From: Endotrypanum monterogeii
Lineage: Eukaryota; Euglenozoa; Kinetoplastea; Trypanosomatida; Trypanosomatidae
Assembly (NCBI GenBank): GCA_000333855.2
Contig: CM007330.1
Location: 212,600-276,599, forward strand
Direction of reading: 5' to 3'
Length of the DNA stretch: 64,000 nt
This document shows positions 38,128 to 48,533 of this stretch, one piece after another. Under the pieces are notes generated by a model. That model did not search any database. It saw only the letters and a program-made list of their open reading frames with translations, and had not been told where the DNA came from. Positions within the stretch are counted from its first letter, which is position 1; each line of letters begins with the position of its first letter. Position numbers and translations under genes: made by a program.

Positions 38128-38706
38128 TCACAGATATTTGTCGAGCGTCATAGCTGCCTTGTCAACGCGCTGGATGGAGGGGTACGGTGACTGAGTGGTC
38201 CCGCCGCTGGAATACAGAGCGCTTTGAATATCTTCCCTATCAAAGACCTTTCGGCGGACATTCATGTAGTCGTGGCGTGCTGGGTCGGTCATCATTGGCA
38301 CGTCCGTATACATCTCCGGAATGACGCGCTGAAGCTCTCTTGGCGCCAAATCAAACGGCATCTCCACCACGTCCCAGTCTCGCCCCTTCCATTGCTTGCG
38401 CAGCGTCTGTTGTGCACACCAGACATCCACGTTGTATTGCAGCGTGGCGGGGTCGCGCTTGAAGAGACGCCCCTTTTTTTTATGATCAATTGGCCCGATC
38501 TCCCGCAGGTACGCTGTGCGACCACCAAAGCGGTTGGCATCGTGCATTGGGAGGGTGCGGAAGGTGTGCTGGTGACGGTAGCTAAAGGGCGGGTGATCAA
38601 ATTTTCCAGTGGAGAGGCATCGTGCGGCGGCAACGAGAGACTCGCGGACAGGAGAAGGTGTCGCCACCCCTGCAGCAACCGTTGCCAGCCCACGTCGTGT
38701 GACCAT
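38128..38706 (-). CDS. Probable mitochondrial protein, 192 residues, function unknown
   Basis: Product begins MVTRRGLATVAAGVATPSPVRE and continues VAAARCLS: Arg/Ala/Val-rich with no acid before residue 22, a good mitochondrial presequence. The mature part is charged and aromatic (HPPFSYRHQHTFRTLP, DHKKKGRLFKRDPATLQYNVDVWCAQQTLRKQWKGRDWDV), a composition typical of kinetoplastid mitoribosomal or respiratory-complex accessory proteins. No domain recognised. The longest frame starts at TTG within a G/C run, so the ATG at 38706 is chosen. Placement in the mitoribosome is a guess from composition only. Confidence 0.75.
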   Translation of the reverse strand: MVTRRGLATVAAGVATPSPVRESLVAAARCLSTGKFDHPPFSYRHQHTFRTLPMHDANRFGGRTAYLREIGPIDHKKKGRLFKRDPATLQYNVDVWCAQQTLRKQWKGRDWDVVEMPFDLAPRELQRVIPEMYTDVPMMTDPARHDYMNVRRKVFDREDIQSALYSSGGTTQSPYPSIQRVDKAAMTLDKYL

Positions 38707-39556
38707 TGGAGCGCTGCCTATGGGGTCAAGGGGGAGGGTGGGTGGGGGGGGGGGGGGCAAGCCACAAAAAAAAAAGCTGGAGGGCTCATGGCAGTGAGAT
38801 CCAGAGGAAAAATGGGAGAGAGGATGAGAAATTGGGTGCGGAGGAGGGGGCGGAACACTGAGCTGGGGTGAGCTATCGACTTACAGCATAAGCGTAAGAG
38901 CCCTTCCATCTCCTTTCCCTTGCTATCGGCTGCAAAAGAAGCTCTACTCGACAGTCCATGGCGAATGGGGCTAAAGATGGGAAGGGGGAGTGGAGAACAC
39001 GAGGAGGCTCCCCTCCCTCCCTGCTCTCACACTTCCAGCGTATCCTTCCTGTATGCGCGTAGAGAGGCATTTTGTGATACGATTGTTTGAGGTTTCTTTC
39101 ACTGTATGTGTGTGTGTGTGGAAAGGGGAAGGAAGGGGAGGGGAAGCGCTGCTGCCATCCAACTCGGCCGTGGGCGGGTGGTTGCCCCGTCTGCTCGCGA
39201 GTCTGGTGAGCGCTCATCTCAGAGGCTGTAATGAAGAACAAAGACACTCTTTTCTCTTTGTATTATTATTATTATTTGGTGTTTTGTGCGGGAAGGGAGG
39301 AGGAGAGTTGGCATACCTCTTTTCGTAAATCCCTCCGCCAGCACAATCGCCTCGTTCACTGCCCCGCGCCGTGAAACATTCTCGCATCGTTTTTTTTTTT
39401 TCTTCACAGTATATTTTCACTACTCAGTTGCGTGGCGCCTCCGCCCGACTGATCTTCCCCGCACTGATGCGGCCACGAAGGGCCGGGGAAGAGAAACACC
39501 TGTAAAGCATAAGCAACGAGAGAGGAGGAGCAGAGCATGCACACACAGACACACAG

Positions 39557-39589
<33 letters not shown>

Positions 39590-39806
39590 TTGATAATCAT
39601 ATGCGACATGTATGCAACATCAGTAACAGCGCACAGCTCATCAGTCCTGGGCATGACAGCAAAGCGCACACAGAGAGAGTGTCGGGGACTCTCGGACAGC
39701 CATCACCATCCCCCCCTGCACGCACGCTGTTCTCCAGGCCTATATCGTAGCTTCCCGCACTGCTGGTGCACCGACTCTGTGGATGGAAGGGTAAACTAAG
39801 CTAACA
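38707..39806. other. Intergenic region
   Basis: No gene seen. Contains G run at 38741-38757, A run at 38765-38775 (splice tract of the mitochondrial protein gene), (TG)n near 39105-39120, (ATT)n at 39262-39277, T run at 39390-39400 and (CA)n at 39540-39586. Confidence 0.7.
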
Positions 39807-42800
39807 CTACCACTCTAGAAAAGGTGCTAAGAGCGCGCGCGTGCTGCTGAGAGTCTGCGACAAATGTTCTGTGTGACCCACCCCCTCACCTGAATTCACT
39901 GAGGCGGCGTTATGTAGAGCGCATGCGATCTGCTTGATGGCATCGCGTGCCTTCTGTTGCTTTGTGCCTGCAAGCTGCGCCTGTGACGCTCTAAGTAACC
40001 GAAGTGCAATCATGGAAACCATTCGATGTATGAATGTACCTGTGTCATGCTCACCCCATGATCGCAGTACCGAGTGCCACTGGTGCTGCATGGCGCTTCC
40101 TTGCCACTCGCTGATGTGCTCCTTATAATAGTCAAGCACGCTAGTTAGATATCCGGCGGTGCGACCCACCCATCGTAGCATCGAGCGATACTTGGCTTCT
40201 GTGCGTACCACCTTCGTCGGCTCACGTGGTCGCGACTGCGACGATGACTGCGGTGGTGTATCATTGGGCGGAGCTGGAAACTCTCGCTCCACCATTTCAC
40301 AGCACACAAGTGCCTTTTGCAGCTCCACGAGTACAGGAGACATAGGCGGCATCACTAACCGCTCCCGTCGATACACACGACACTCGGACTTGTCGGTATC
40401 GACCGCATGAACCTCTGTCCTCGACCCCGAGGCCTCCGCGGAGTCATTATTCCCATCCACCGCTGCTGCTGCTGCTGCTGCTGCTGGCGCTGCTGCCACC
40501 GCTGGCGCTACTGCAGGCGCGCCGTGGCAACCAGGTGAGTCATTCTCTGCAGCATCAGCGGTTGTGGTGGTACGAAACATGATTTCCTCCACCGCTCGAA
40601 CCAGCGCGGTGTCTTGGGCTGCAGCACACGTGACTGTGAAAAGGCGGAGGGTCTGCCACTCACGCTCTTGAACAAATGTGTTCGGGGCGAGTTCTTCAGC
40701 CTCTCGAATGAGCTGTGCAATACGTTGTGAAGCGGAGTGCGTAGCTGCCACACCCGACACCGCAAATCGTTCCATCAGTACCGAGGCGTAAAGGAGAAGT
40801 GTATACGCCCTGGCTACCCGGCAGTCCTTGTCTGCGCCGCCCTGCGTGTAGACGCTCAGCGCCTGTGTGAAGAAATCGTCTGCGTCAGGCGGTAAATCGT
40901 GCAGTGAGCCAAAAAGTAGCGGCTGCTGGAGGGTAACAGCCGCAACGCCGTGAGCGCAGTCAAGCTTTCTCTCCACGACGCTGCGGTACACATCCCCCAG
41001 GAGGAGCATCACTTCCGCCGTCTGAAGCATATCACGTGAGCCGAAGACAGCGCCGAAGACAGCATCGTCAGCAGCCTTCTGGGAGGCGTGCAGAAGCGAC
41101 TTGGCGCGATGCAGTGCCTCCAGCGCTTTCGTGTAGCGCGCGGTGCGATGATGCTCCTGACCGACTAGATAGTATACCAAGGAAAGCTTGACGAGGTGGC
41201 GGCGTGTTTGTGTGCCGATCCGGCTGTAGAAGCGCTGCGCTGTGAAGGACAGGCTGACGACGTCTGCCTTGAGCGTGGTGAGCCAGACAAGAGTGGTGGG
41301 CAGCTTGTGACCACGCTTCTGGAGTCGTGTCTCCATCAGCATGCTGAGCTCCGTCAGTACGCGTACCGAAAAACCGCTCGCCGCGTCGGACATCGCGATG
41401 ACCGCCACATCGCCGTACAACTCACAAAGGGCGGAGCGGAGAGGGGTTATGTTCACCTGTGTGTGGAGGTTCAGCAATGTCGAGGAAGACGCGGGGACAA
41501 TACCCGAGTCCGAGCCGCGGGTGCCTTCTGTGAATTCAGAGGGGGGGGTTGTATGCGCGAGTGAGGTTCGAGAGGGCATTGACTGATAGTAGCTCTCCAG
41601 AGACGATATATTGGGTGATACCAGGGAAGAAGTGGTGGCCATCGGTCCCTCCTTTAGACCCCCCCTATCTCTGAGGTCCGGTGTCGCCCCGTTCATGGAG
41701 TCGCTTTCCTGTGTGCCCGAAGCCCCGCTCTGTGCTTGCTTTGGCTTTGCTGTCGCCGCTGTCGCCGAGTGCATTGGTCCCAGGAGCTCACTCGCTTCCT
41801 CGAGGCGCACCAGTCCTTCAATCACCACTTGCAGGATATCCTGTATGCACGATGACAGAGCCATCATGGCCCCTTCCTGGTGCACCGAAACACGAAGCTC
41901 TTTCTTTGCCTCCCTCGCCTTCGCTTCGCTACGCGCCGTGCGCAACGCACGCAGGTGTTGACAGCCGCCGTAATACGCTTCCAGTGAGAGCGCCACAACA
42001 GCACACACCGCAGCACTGCACGCCACCAGGCACTGGGCATAAAAGGCCTGCATCACATGATTGCTCTCTGACTCTCTAGCTTCCAGAAACACGTGTTGCA
42101 GTGGTATCTCGAAGCGACCACACAGCACCAACGCGTCGCGGTACAACTCCGGTGACGAGCACATGCCAGAGACACCGTCAATCGCGGTGGTCTTGGCGCC
42201 GGCGGCCGCACTAGTGGATGACACCGCGACTGCCGCCTGGAGCTTGCGTGCTATGAGAACTGGTACCATGTTCACTAGCTCAGTCACGATTTCGCGTGCG
42301 GCGCCGTCCTCGCGGCACGACGGCAACAAAATGCGCAGACTTCTGTGAAGCAGCGGCAGCGCATCACCGGCTCTCTTGACGTCGCCGCTGCGGTACATAT
42401 GTTGACCAATGTTAAAGCACGTTTTTCCAAAGATCCGGTTAAAGCGGCCGAACGGATGCGCTGCGGGGGCGCGCCCGATGTCGTATCCAGATAACGTGGT
42501 CGACGGCACCTCCCTCTCCATGTACGCCCCCCCGTCGTCCGCTCGCTCCGTCGAACTTCTGTCAACGCACGCGAAGGCAGGGGGAGCCGCACATCCAAAG
42601 TACTTGTCCGTCTCTTCCACGAAGGCAGTGGACTCGTCCAGGTCGGGCAACTCGAAGAGCTCGACGTAGTCTGAAGAGCAGTCCCGCACTACCGCGTAGG
42701 TGCTGCCGTCACGGTGGCACTGCTTCACTAACCACTGCAGGGCGCTGCTCGTGAAGCTCAGAGCTGCGGCAGCCATGCGCGCCTCCGCGGAGCCAAGCAC

Positions 42801-44459
42801 GTCCACGGTTTTCTTGACCTGATGACTCTGAAGGACACCATCGAGATGCACATACGTCCCGATTTGTGGTACGTTCGCCATCATCGCGTCGAACCAACTG
42901 CGCAGCACCTCGCGCTGCTCGCCGTCAGCGGACCCAACGGGCGTCTTTTCCTTCACCCGAACAAGCTGCTCGGTGTTTGACCGAAGGTCCATCACGATGG
43001 GGGCATCGGTGCCGATGAGCACCTCTGTCGTATCCATTCGCCAGCGCAGCACCCGTGAGTATCGGTGCAAGTGCGCACCAAAGTGTACATCGGATGCAGT
43101 CATGCTCGCGAGGCGCCGCTCAGGCCGAGTCAGCGCCAGCTGCCCCGCTGCGGCTGCAGCCGCCCCATTCATGGGCTCGCTTGCTGCCGAGACGTCTCGC
43201 CCCTGTGTTTCCTTCATGAAGTAAAGAGCTTTGCCGAATAAAGCTTCTTGACGCATCTCACGCACCCCAGTCGGCTCCGACGCACGCGAGTCGATCACCA
43301 GAGTTGGGCCTATTCGGCGCACACGCAGAGCCAAAGGACGCTCGGGCACGTACACTTGCTCAAAAATCGCACGCATGGTGTCTGCACTAGAAACAATGAG
43401 CGCATTTTGCTGGAGATCCTTCCACTCCATCACAGCCTTCGCCAACATCTCTTGTAGTGCCACCCGCTCATTGCGTAAAAATCCAGGCGCGTGTTGGTGT
43501 ACGTTGTGGACGGGATCCAGCGTCAAGTACGTGCGCGGCGGCTGGTTGATATCGGTACCAGGAGCTAGGGGAGCCTGCATTGGGATTGCCTCCACTCCTT
43601 GCACCCGCTGCACCTGTGTATTGTTCAGTAGCTTTGCGATCGTCGAAGACACACCGCTATAAATGGGGAGAACACCTATCCGCTCCCAGTTGGCCGAGGA
43701 GGAGGAGTTAGCGTCTTGCGTGGCGCACGGGTCCGGTGGTAGCTTGCTGCTGGACTTCCCGATAGCGGTGATTTGAGAGTCCCAAGATGCAGCGGCTTGG
43801 AGCGCGGTACGTCCAACCTGTCCTGCACGCACAACTGCGGGTGACTCAAATGGTTCCAGGACGCGCAAGCTACGGCACGCGGATGCATCCCCCACCGCCA
43901 CCACGCCCATGGTGTCTGTCGTACACGAGTTAGCGCCGCCTCCATCTGCGGACGAGGGGGCTGCCGAGGTGGATGGCGGTGGTGCGCGCAGAAGAAACTC
44001 GAAATCCCAGCCTGACAGCGTAATCGAAGCCAATTCCCCGGAGGAGGCGGCGGCCAGAGCGACGGCATTGGAGGCGGGGGCGGGGGCGGGCTGAATTTGT
44101 TGGACGGCGACTCTTGAGAGGGGCAGTTGCTGCGACCGGCTGTCCGCGGTAATAGGCACCACCCCCACCGCTGGCTGCAGCACAGGGGTCAGGGCGGAGA
44201 GCGCCGATGATGCCGTCCCTCCTTCTACCTCGTGGATATCCTGTTGAGTTTCTGCGGCGTCATCTACCTTCTGCTCGACGGATTCAAATAGAAATAGCTG
44301 CACATCCCTCGCCCTTGCCTCCTCGCGCAGGTGCTTGTTCAGCTGCCGCTGATGATAGCGCTTCACCTCTTTTCTGTGTTTTGTGCGGTGATTCATCTGT
44401 CGCTGCCCTGCTTCGTCATGACTAGGTATCCCCCCGACAGGAAGGGCACCAGACGACAT
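39807..44459 (-). CDS. EDRF1-like protein (erythroid differentiation-related factor 1 family)
   Basis: Very large protein (1550 residues). The region of about 260-740 matches the EDRF1 family N-terminal domain: RRIGPTLVID (381-390), WRMDTTEVLIGTDAPIVMDL (473-492), WFDAMMANVPQIGTYVHLDG (522-541), the TYAVVRDCSSDYVELFELPDL segment (587-607) and FNRIFGKTCFNIGQHMYRSG. The C-terminal half contains helical, TPR-like segments (RHLVKLSLVYYLVGQEHHRTARYTKALEALHRAKSLL), as expected for EDRF1. Low-complexity Ala/Ser linkers separate blocks, including an Ala run encoded by GCT repeats (about 40460-40490). The family's molecular role is poorly known even in animals and plants. ATG at 44459 (MSSGALPVGG) is the first in frame. 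Confidence 0.85.
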   Translation of the reverse strand: MSSGALPVGGIPSHDEAGQRQMNHRTKHRKEVKRYHQRQLNKHLREEARARDVQLFLFESVEQKVDDAAETQQDIHEVEGGTASSALSALTPVLQPAVGVVPITADSRSQQLPLSRVAVQQIQPAPAPASNAVALAAASSGELASITLSGWDFEFLLRAPPPSTSAAPSSADGGGANSCTTDTMGVVAVGDASACRSLRVLEPFESPAVVRAGQVGRTALQAAASWDSQITAIGKSSSKLPPDPCATQDANSSSSANWERIGVLPIYSGVSSTIAKLLNNTQVQRVQGVEAIPMQAPLAPGTDINQPPRTYLTLDPVHNVHQHAPGFLRNERVALQEMLAKAVMEWKDLQQNALIVSSADTMRAIFEQVYVPERPLALRVRRIGPTLVIDSRASEPTGVREMRQEALFGKALYFMKETQGRDVSAASEPMNGAAAAAAGQLALTRPERRLASMTASDVHFGAHLHRYSRVLRWRMDTTEVLIGTDAPIVMDLRSNTEQLVRVKEKTPVGSADGEQREVLRSWFDAMMANVPQIGTYVHLDGVLQSHQVKKTVDVLGSAEARMAAAALSFTSSALQWLVKQCHRDGSTYAVVRDCSSDYVELFELPDLDESTAFVEETDKYFGCAAPPAFACVDRSSTERADDGGAYMEREVPSTTLSGYDIGRAPAAHPFGRFNRIFGKTCFNIGQHMYRSGDVKRAGDALPLLHRSLRILLPSCREDGAAREIVTELVNMVPVLIARKLQAAVAVSSTSAAAGAKTTAIDGVSGMCSSPELYRDALVLCGRFEIPLQHVFLEARESESNHVMQAFYAQCLVACSAAVCAVVALSLEAYYGGCQHLRALRTARSEAKAREAKKELRVSVHQEGAMMALSSCIQDILQVVIEGLVRLEEASELLGPMHSATAATAKPKQAQSGASGTQESDSMNGATPDLRDRGGLKEGPMATTSSLVSPNISSLESYYQSMPSRTSLAHTTPPSEFTEGTRGSDSGIVPASSSTLLNLHTQVNITPLRSALCELYGDVAVIAMSDAASGFSVRVLTELSMLMETRLQKRGHKLPTTLVWLTTLKADVVSLSFTAQRFYSRIGTQTRRHLVKLSLVYYLVGQEHHRTARYTKALEALHRAKSLLHASQKAADDAVFGAVFGSRDMLQTAEVMLLLGDVYRSVVERKLDCAHGVAAVTLQQPLLFGSLHDLPPDADDFFTQALSVYTQGGADKDCRVARAYTLLLYASVLMERFAVSGVAATHSASQRIAQLIREAEELAPNTFVQEREWQTLRLFTVTCAAAQDTALVRAVEEIMFRTTTTADAAENDSPGCHGAPAVAPAVAAAPAAAAAAAAVDGNNDSAEASGSRTEVHAVDTDKSECRVYRRERLVMPPMSPVLVELQKALVCCEMVEREFPAPPNDTPPQSSSQSRPREPTKVVRTEAKYRSMLRWVGRTAGYLTSVLDYYKEHISEWQGSAMQHQWHSVLRSWGEHDTGTFIHRMVSMIALRLLRASQAQLAGTKQQKARDAIKQIACALHNAASVNSGEGVGHTEHLSQTLSSTRALLAPFLEW

Positions 44460-44651
44460 TCCCTACTGCCGGCGCAGTCGTTCAGCTATGTTGACCTCAC
44501 CAGCGCCAGAGCTGAACACTAGTGAGGAAGAAAGAGAAAATCGACACCAATACAACCAATGCAGATGTATAAAAATAATAACAAAGGGAGCCACAACAAC
44601 TGCTTGAAGTATGCCAGCATGTATCAACCTTGTATATGCCACCCAGCCAGC

Positions 44652-44688
<37 letters not shown>

Positions 44689-44690
44689 TG
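44652..44690. repeat. (TG)n microsatellite
   Basis: About 18 TG units in the 5' UTR/spacer upstream of the EDRF1-like gene. Confidence 0.95.
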
Positions 44691-44979
44691 TGTATCCACA
44701 CGTGAGGAGAATTCCGAACACGCCGCTGCACACCCACAACAACTACAAAAACAAAAGCACACAAAATAGAGGTGCTGTGAAGAAAAAAAAGAGCAAAAAA
44801 AAAGAAGCAAAACACGTTTATATCCTCAATAGAAGCTTCACTCGGAGGTAAATGAGGGAGGGGTATGGGAGATAATCTGCTGTATAATCTTATTCTAGCC
44901 ATATGATGAGATCCACATATGGCGTCCACGCAATCACGAGCGGGAAGGAAACGATGAGTGAGGGAAAATGTGAGGGATG

Positions 44980-45009
44980 AGAGAGACAGAGACAGAGACA
45001 GAGACAGAG
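44980..45009. repeat. (GAGACA)n hexanucleotide repeat
   Basis: About five units; the only clear hexamer repeat in the window. Confidence 0.85.
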
Positions 45010-45340
45010 GGGGGGGGAGAAATGAAGAGGGACGTGATATATGAGAATGTGTTTATGACAGAAGGTACCACAGGAGCAATTTTTCGTGCGACACGTATGC
45101 GATCCAAACAACCGAGACCTCACCAACAACGTAAGCTGATGTGTCTGTGAACTGTGTACGTAATCGGAAACACGAATCTGGTGGTGGGATCCCCACGTGA
45201 CTGCCCTCGCACCATTCCACTCGAGCAACTTGTCTATCGATAGAGATTTAACACTATCACCGACCCGTCCCCCTCTACCCATACTTTCTTCGCGCTGAAT
45301 ACATCATCGAAATTATACGCAATGAACTATTCCCGCTTTT

Positions 45341-45371
45341 GTTGTTTGTTTGTTTGTTTGTTTGTTTTTGT
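45341..45371. repeat. (GTTT)n tetranucleotide repeat
   Basis: Six to seven units. A similar TTTG repeat recurs at 48241-48271. Confidence 0.9.
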
Positions 45372-46166
45372 TTTCGAAGGATAAAAGAAAAAGAAGTCAT
45401 CCCGCCATCCCCGCCGCCGCTCTCTCAACCATATAGAGAGAGTTCAGGTGAAGAGTAGCGGTGTTACACACAATCACAGTAGTCTGCATCTCCGAGACAC
45501 AAACGAACGCCCAATCATATATATATATATGTGTGTGTGTGTGTGTATGTCTGCACTCCGATGGGTGTACTTTTTTTTCGTTGTTACGCTTCAATGATGT
45601 ATGCTCCTCGTAGTCAGACTCGTCCACTCACACCATAAAGGGGAAAAAAAGGGGGGGAGGGAGTAGTGCGACGTGTGTGAGGGGGGACGGTCACCAAGGG
45701 AATGATAAAGCAAGGTGAAAGCTGAAAAGTATTTATATATATATATAAATATATGTATACATATATGCATATACATATATATAGGCGAGGGGGAGGGAGG
45801 TGAAGAGCAGAGGCAGCTATACACAAAGAGAAAAAAAAAACTATAGACGCATACACACTAAAAAAAAAAAGAAGGAGGAAGGGTATAACACATACGCACC
45901 CGTGGAAGCAGTAAATAAATGCAGACAGGGGGATTTCAGCGGGGAAACGAGAAGCGAGGCAACGCACGTAGCAAAACACATTCAGGTATGCTGCCCTATC
46001 TGCCGCGCAAGAGACAATTCACATACGCCGCATTTCACTTGATTGTGTGTGTGTGTGTGTGCGTTTCTTTGGTGTGTAGTCGGGGGGGAGGGGGGTATGA
46101 GTTGGAAAACGGCACAGAAACGAAACAAGAAGCGGCTGATGCCTAGTCTTGGATGGGGTCTGTCGA

Positions 46167-47261
46167 CTAGAGTGTCATGATACGCTCGATATTCCCGCGG
46201 CACAGAGGACACCGATTGTTTCTCAGACGCAGGTGGGAAGCACAGTCGCTGCACAGGCACAAATGGCGACAGGGTAGAATGGTGGTGTCCTTCCGGCTCG
46301 TTAGACAGACCACACAGAGCCCTCCCTCCTCTTCGACAGCGGCGGGGCTCTGCACATACTCCTCATTAGTGTCAGCGAACACATCCTCCAGCTCGTACAC
46401 TTCAGAGCCCACTTGCACCAGCTGCTTTGCTACCTTACAGGTCAAGCGGCGGACCGTCTGAGCCTCCTCACCACTGCGCACAGATCCAGACAACTGCGTG
46501 ACCTCCTCCGGGACCTCGAGGAAGGTGTACTGCACAACCGATTTCTTGCTCAACTTCGCGTGCGACGACAATGACGGCGACGAGACCGACGACGAAAGCG
46601 GTGGCAGCGCTAGCCTGTCACAAGGCGCAGAATGCTGAGGCTTCTTGATAGGTTCCTCCACCTCCTCGATGATCACCTCAATGGCGAGGGGTGCGTAAGT
46701 CACCCACTGCTTTGTCGACAGCTCATCTGCGTTGCCTCTTTCTTCGTATTTGATAGGTCTGAGCAACTGCGGCAGTACCAGAGGGTTTGTTACGACTGTT
46801 GTAAGCCCGTCCGTCTCGGTGGTGTCGAGAATACACAACGAACCCGCAGCGACCGAGCCACTGTTTCGGAGCTGTACACCTCTGCCTGCGTGGTACTCCA
46901 CGGAAACACCCGCGTACACTCTTATCCGCTGCGGTGGCTGCGTTGCTGCAAGTCGGAAAGCTAAAGCCAGACCTTGTGATGCACCCACAGCGTTCAACGA
47001 TGGCGATGGTGAGCCTATCAGCTCGATCTTCTGCCGGCGTGGCACGGCGCACGTGAGATCAAGAGTCGCTGCACGCTCGATAGCCTCATCATTATCATAC
47101 TCGATCTCCACGTGATAGATAAGCGGCCCGTGCGTGGGTGCTCGTGTATATTGTATGGACGGTTTGCCGAAAACTAAATAGAATTTGCGTGGGGCGAGGC
47201 GCAGCTCAAGGTCGGTCACGCCGCTTTCCGTGACCTGCGGACGATTCGCGGCGTTTCCCAT
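46167..47261 (-). CDS. RING E3 ubiquitin ligase, MGRN1/RNF157-like, probably N-myristoylated
   Basis: Predicted ubiquitin ligase. The 364-residue protein has a C-terminal RING (about 316-355) with the MGRN1-type ligand order: CVVCL, then ILPCRHLCLCSDC and CPLCR. Upstream lies the mahogunin-type beta-rich domain (about 20-280), with LVFGKPSIQYTRAPTHGPLIYHVEIEYDNDEA and an internal TTVVTNPLVLPQLLRP. The N-terminus MGNAANRP is a good N-myristoylation signal (Gly2, small residue at 5, no early acid), as in MGRN1 (MGSILSRR). It would attach to a membrane, perhaps endosomal or plasma. The 13 codons upstream of ATG 47261 are an AAT/Leu repeat in the UTR. Substrates are unknown. Confidence 0.9.
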   Translation of the reverse strand: MGNAANRPQVTESGVTDLELRLAPRKFYLVFGKPSIQYTRAPTHGPLIYHVEIEYDNDEAIERAATLDLTCAVPRRQKIELIGSPSPSLNAVGASQGLALAFRLAATQPPQRIRVYAGVSVEYHAGRGVQLRNSGSVAAGSLCILDTTETDGLTTVVTNPLVLPQLLRPIKYEERGNADELSTKQWVTYAPLAIEVIIEEVEEPIKKPQHSAPCDRLALPPLSSSVSSPSLSSHAKLSKKSVVQYTFLEVPEEVTQLSGSVRSGEEAQTVRRLTCKVAKQLVQVGSEVYELEDVFADTNEEYVQSPAAVEEEGGLCVVCLTSRKDTTILPCRHLCLCSDCASHLRLRNNRCPLCRGNIERIMTL

Positions 47262-48533
47262 CCGTGAAAGAAATAATAATAATAATAATAATAATAACAA
47301 TTAACAATAAAGAAGGGAAGCTGCAGTCGTCTCACACATACACACACAACAAAAAAAAAAAAACAGAAGCACAATATACCTTTTATTTCGTGTGTCAGTG
47401 GGCGTACGCACTCAAGGAAGTCGGGGAAGCGGAGGGGCCTGGACGTCAGCAATGAAGGAAGGAAGGAAGGATGAAGAGAGCGTTTGTGAGCGCGAGGCAC
47501 GCGCTGAGATGAGAGGGAAATACAATACACGCAAGGTCAGCAGAAAGCGAGAGTACCCAGCAAGATGGCCGCCACCTGAGTAGCTCGATCCGGAGGTGAA
47601 GGTGGGATGCTGACCTCCATGTGCTACCCCCCCCCCCATACACCCACGCCCACTGGTGGTCAGGTGTGGCGACGGGTAGCGAGGGAGTGGGTTGAGGTAC
47701 AAGACGTACGCCTGACGGGTTCAGTTGGACTTGTGGGAAGCGAATAGGCGAAGCAGTTTATGGATTGGCTGCCATGAACATATGCGTTAGTGAAGAGGAG
47801 AAAAGAGGATGGAGAAGTTGTGACGTACGCAAGAAAAGAGGAAAGAAAAGACGCGCATGATAAGCAGTTGATTCTTCCCATCCTGCCTCAGTACCCGGGA
47901 ACATATACTTGGGATGTGCGTGTGCGTGTGCGTGTGCGTAAGTGTGTTTGAGGGAGGAGGGAGCAAAGGAGGTTCAAGAAGCGCGCGCAGAGGTCGAGTC
48001 CTTCAACCTTTCAGTGCTGCACCCCCCCCTCCCACCCCCCCTCCCCAAACTGGCACACGGTGGCAGATAAGCACACATGTTCCCAGAGGTCATTTACCAG
48101 GAGACAGGGGAAGGGGCAGAAATACGAACCACTCATACGCCAGTCCGTCGACGAAAAAAAAAAAAAAACAACCCTCACTCGCAGGAGCGCATCGTGCGAC
48201 CTCTGCCACAGTTGGCGCTTCTTTCTAATCGCTTTTTTTTTTGTTTTTTTGTTTGTTTGTTTGTTTGTTTACATTGGTGACGGCACAGGACAAAACAGTA
48301 CACGCGTCAACACGCATCATTCGGTTACTAGAGCACACGCCGGGGGGTATGTACATAGTTGCAAGCAGCGTCGCGCTGGCAAGAGCACGAGTGCACACCA
48401 CGGATAGAAGGAGGAAGGGCAAAAAAAAAAAAAAAGAGTCAGCAAAAAACATCTGTAGAAACGCAACCCCGATATCCACGCACACACGCATAGACACGCG
48501 CCAGCACCGCTGCGGTTCACCAGGTGTACGTGC
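47262..48533. other. Intergenic region
   Basis: No gene seen. Contains (AAT)n, A run at 47350-47363, GGAA repeats near 47452-47470, C run at 47626-47637, GTGTGC repeats at 47915-47940, C-rich block at 48021-48045, A run at 48152-48167, TTTG repeat at 48241-48271 and A run at 48421-48435 close to CFAP45. Confidence 0.7.
47271..47298. repeat. (AAT)n trinucleotide repeat
   Basis: About nine AAT units, ending ten bases upstream of the RING protein start codon on the transcribed strand, where it reads (TTA)n. Confidence 0.9.

Larger units (their letters stand above)
44460..46166. other. Intergenic region with diverse repeats
   Basis: No gene seen. Contains (TG)n at 44652-44690, GAGACA repeats at 44980-45009, GTTT repeats at 45341-45371, (TA)n(TG)n at 45517-45545, (TA)n blocks at 45735-45783, A runs at 45831-45840 and 45861-45870, (TG)n at 46045-46060 and a G-rich stretch at 46081-46095. 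Confidence 0.75.

Noticed and set aside
38873..39247. 124-residue minus-strand ORF
   Set aside because: Composition resembles UTR sequence (His/Thr and Pro runs over TG repeats) and nothing is recognisable.
44890..45282. 130-residue minus-strand ORF
   Set aside because: Starts with ATG but the product is rich in Leu/Cys/Pro from GAGACA-type repeats, with no domain and no clear splice tract close to the ATG.
44980..45371. Regularly spaced short repeats as a CRISPR-like array
   Set aside because: They are uninterrupted tandem microsatellites without unique spacers, in a eukaryotic genome.
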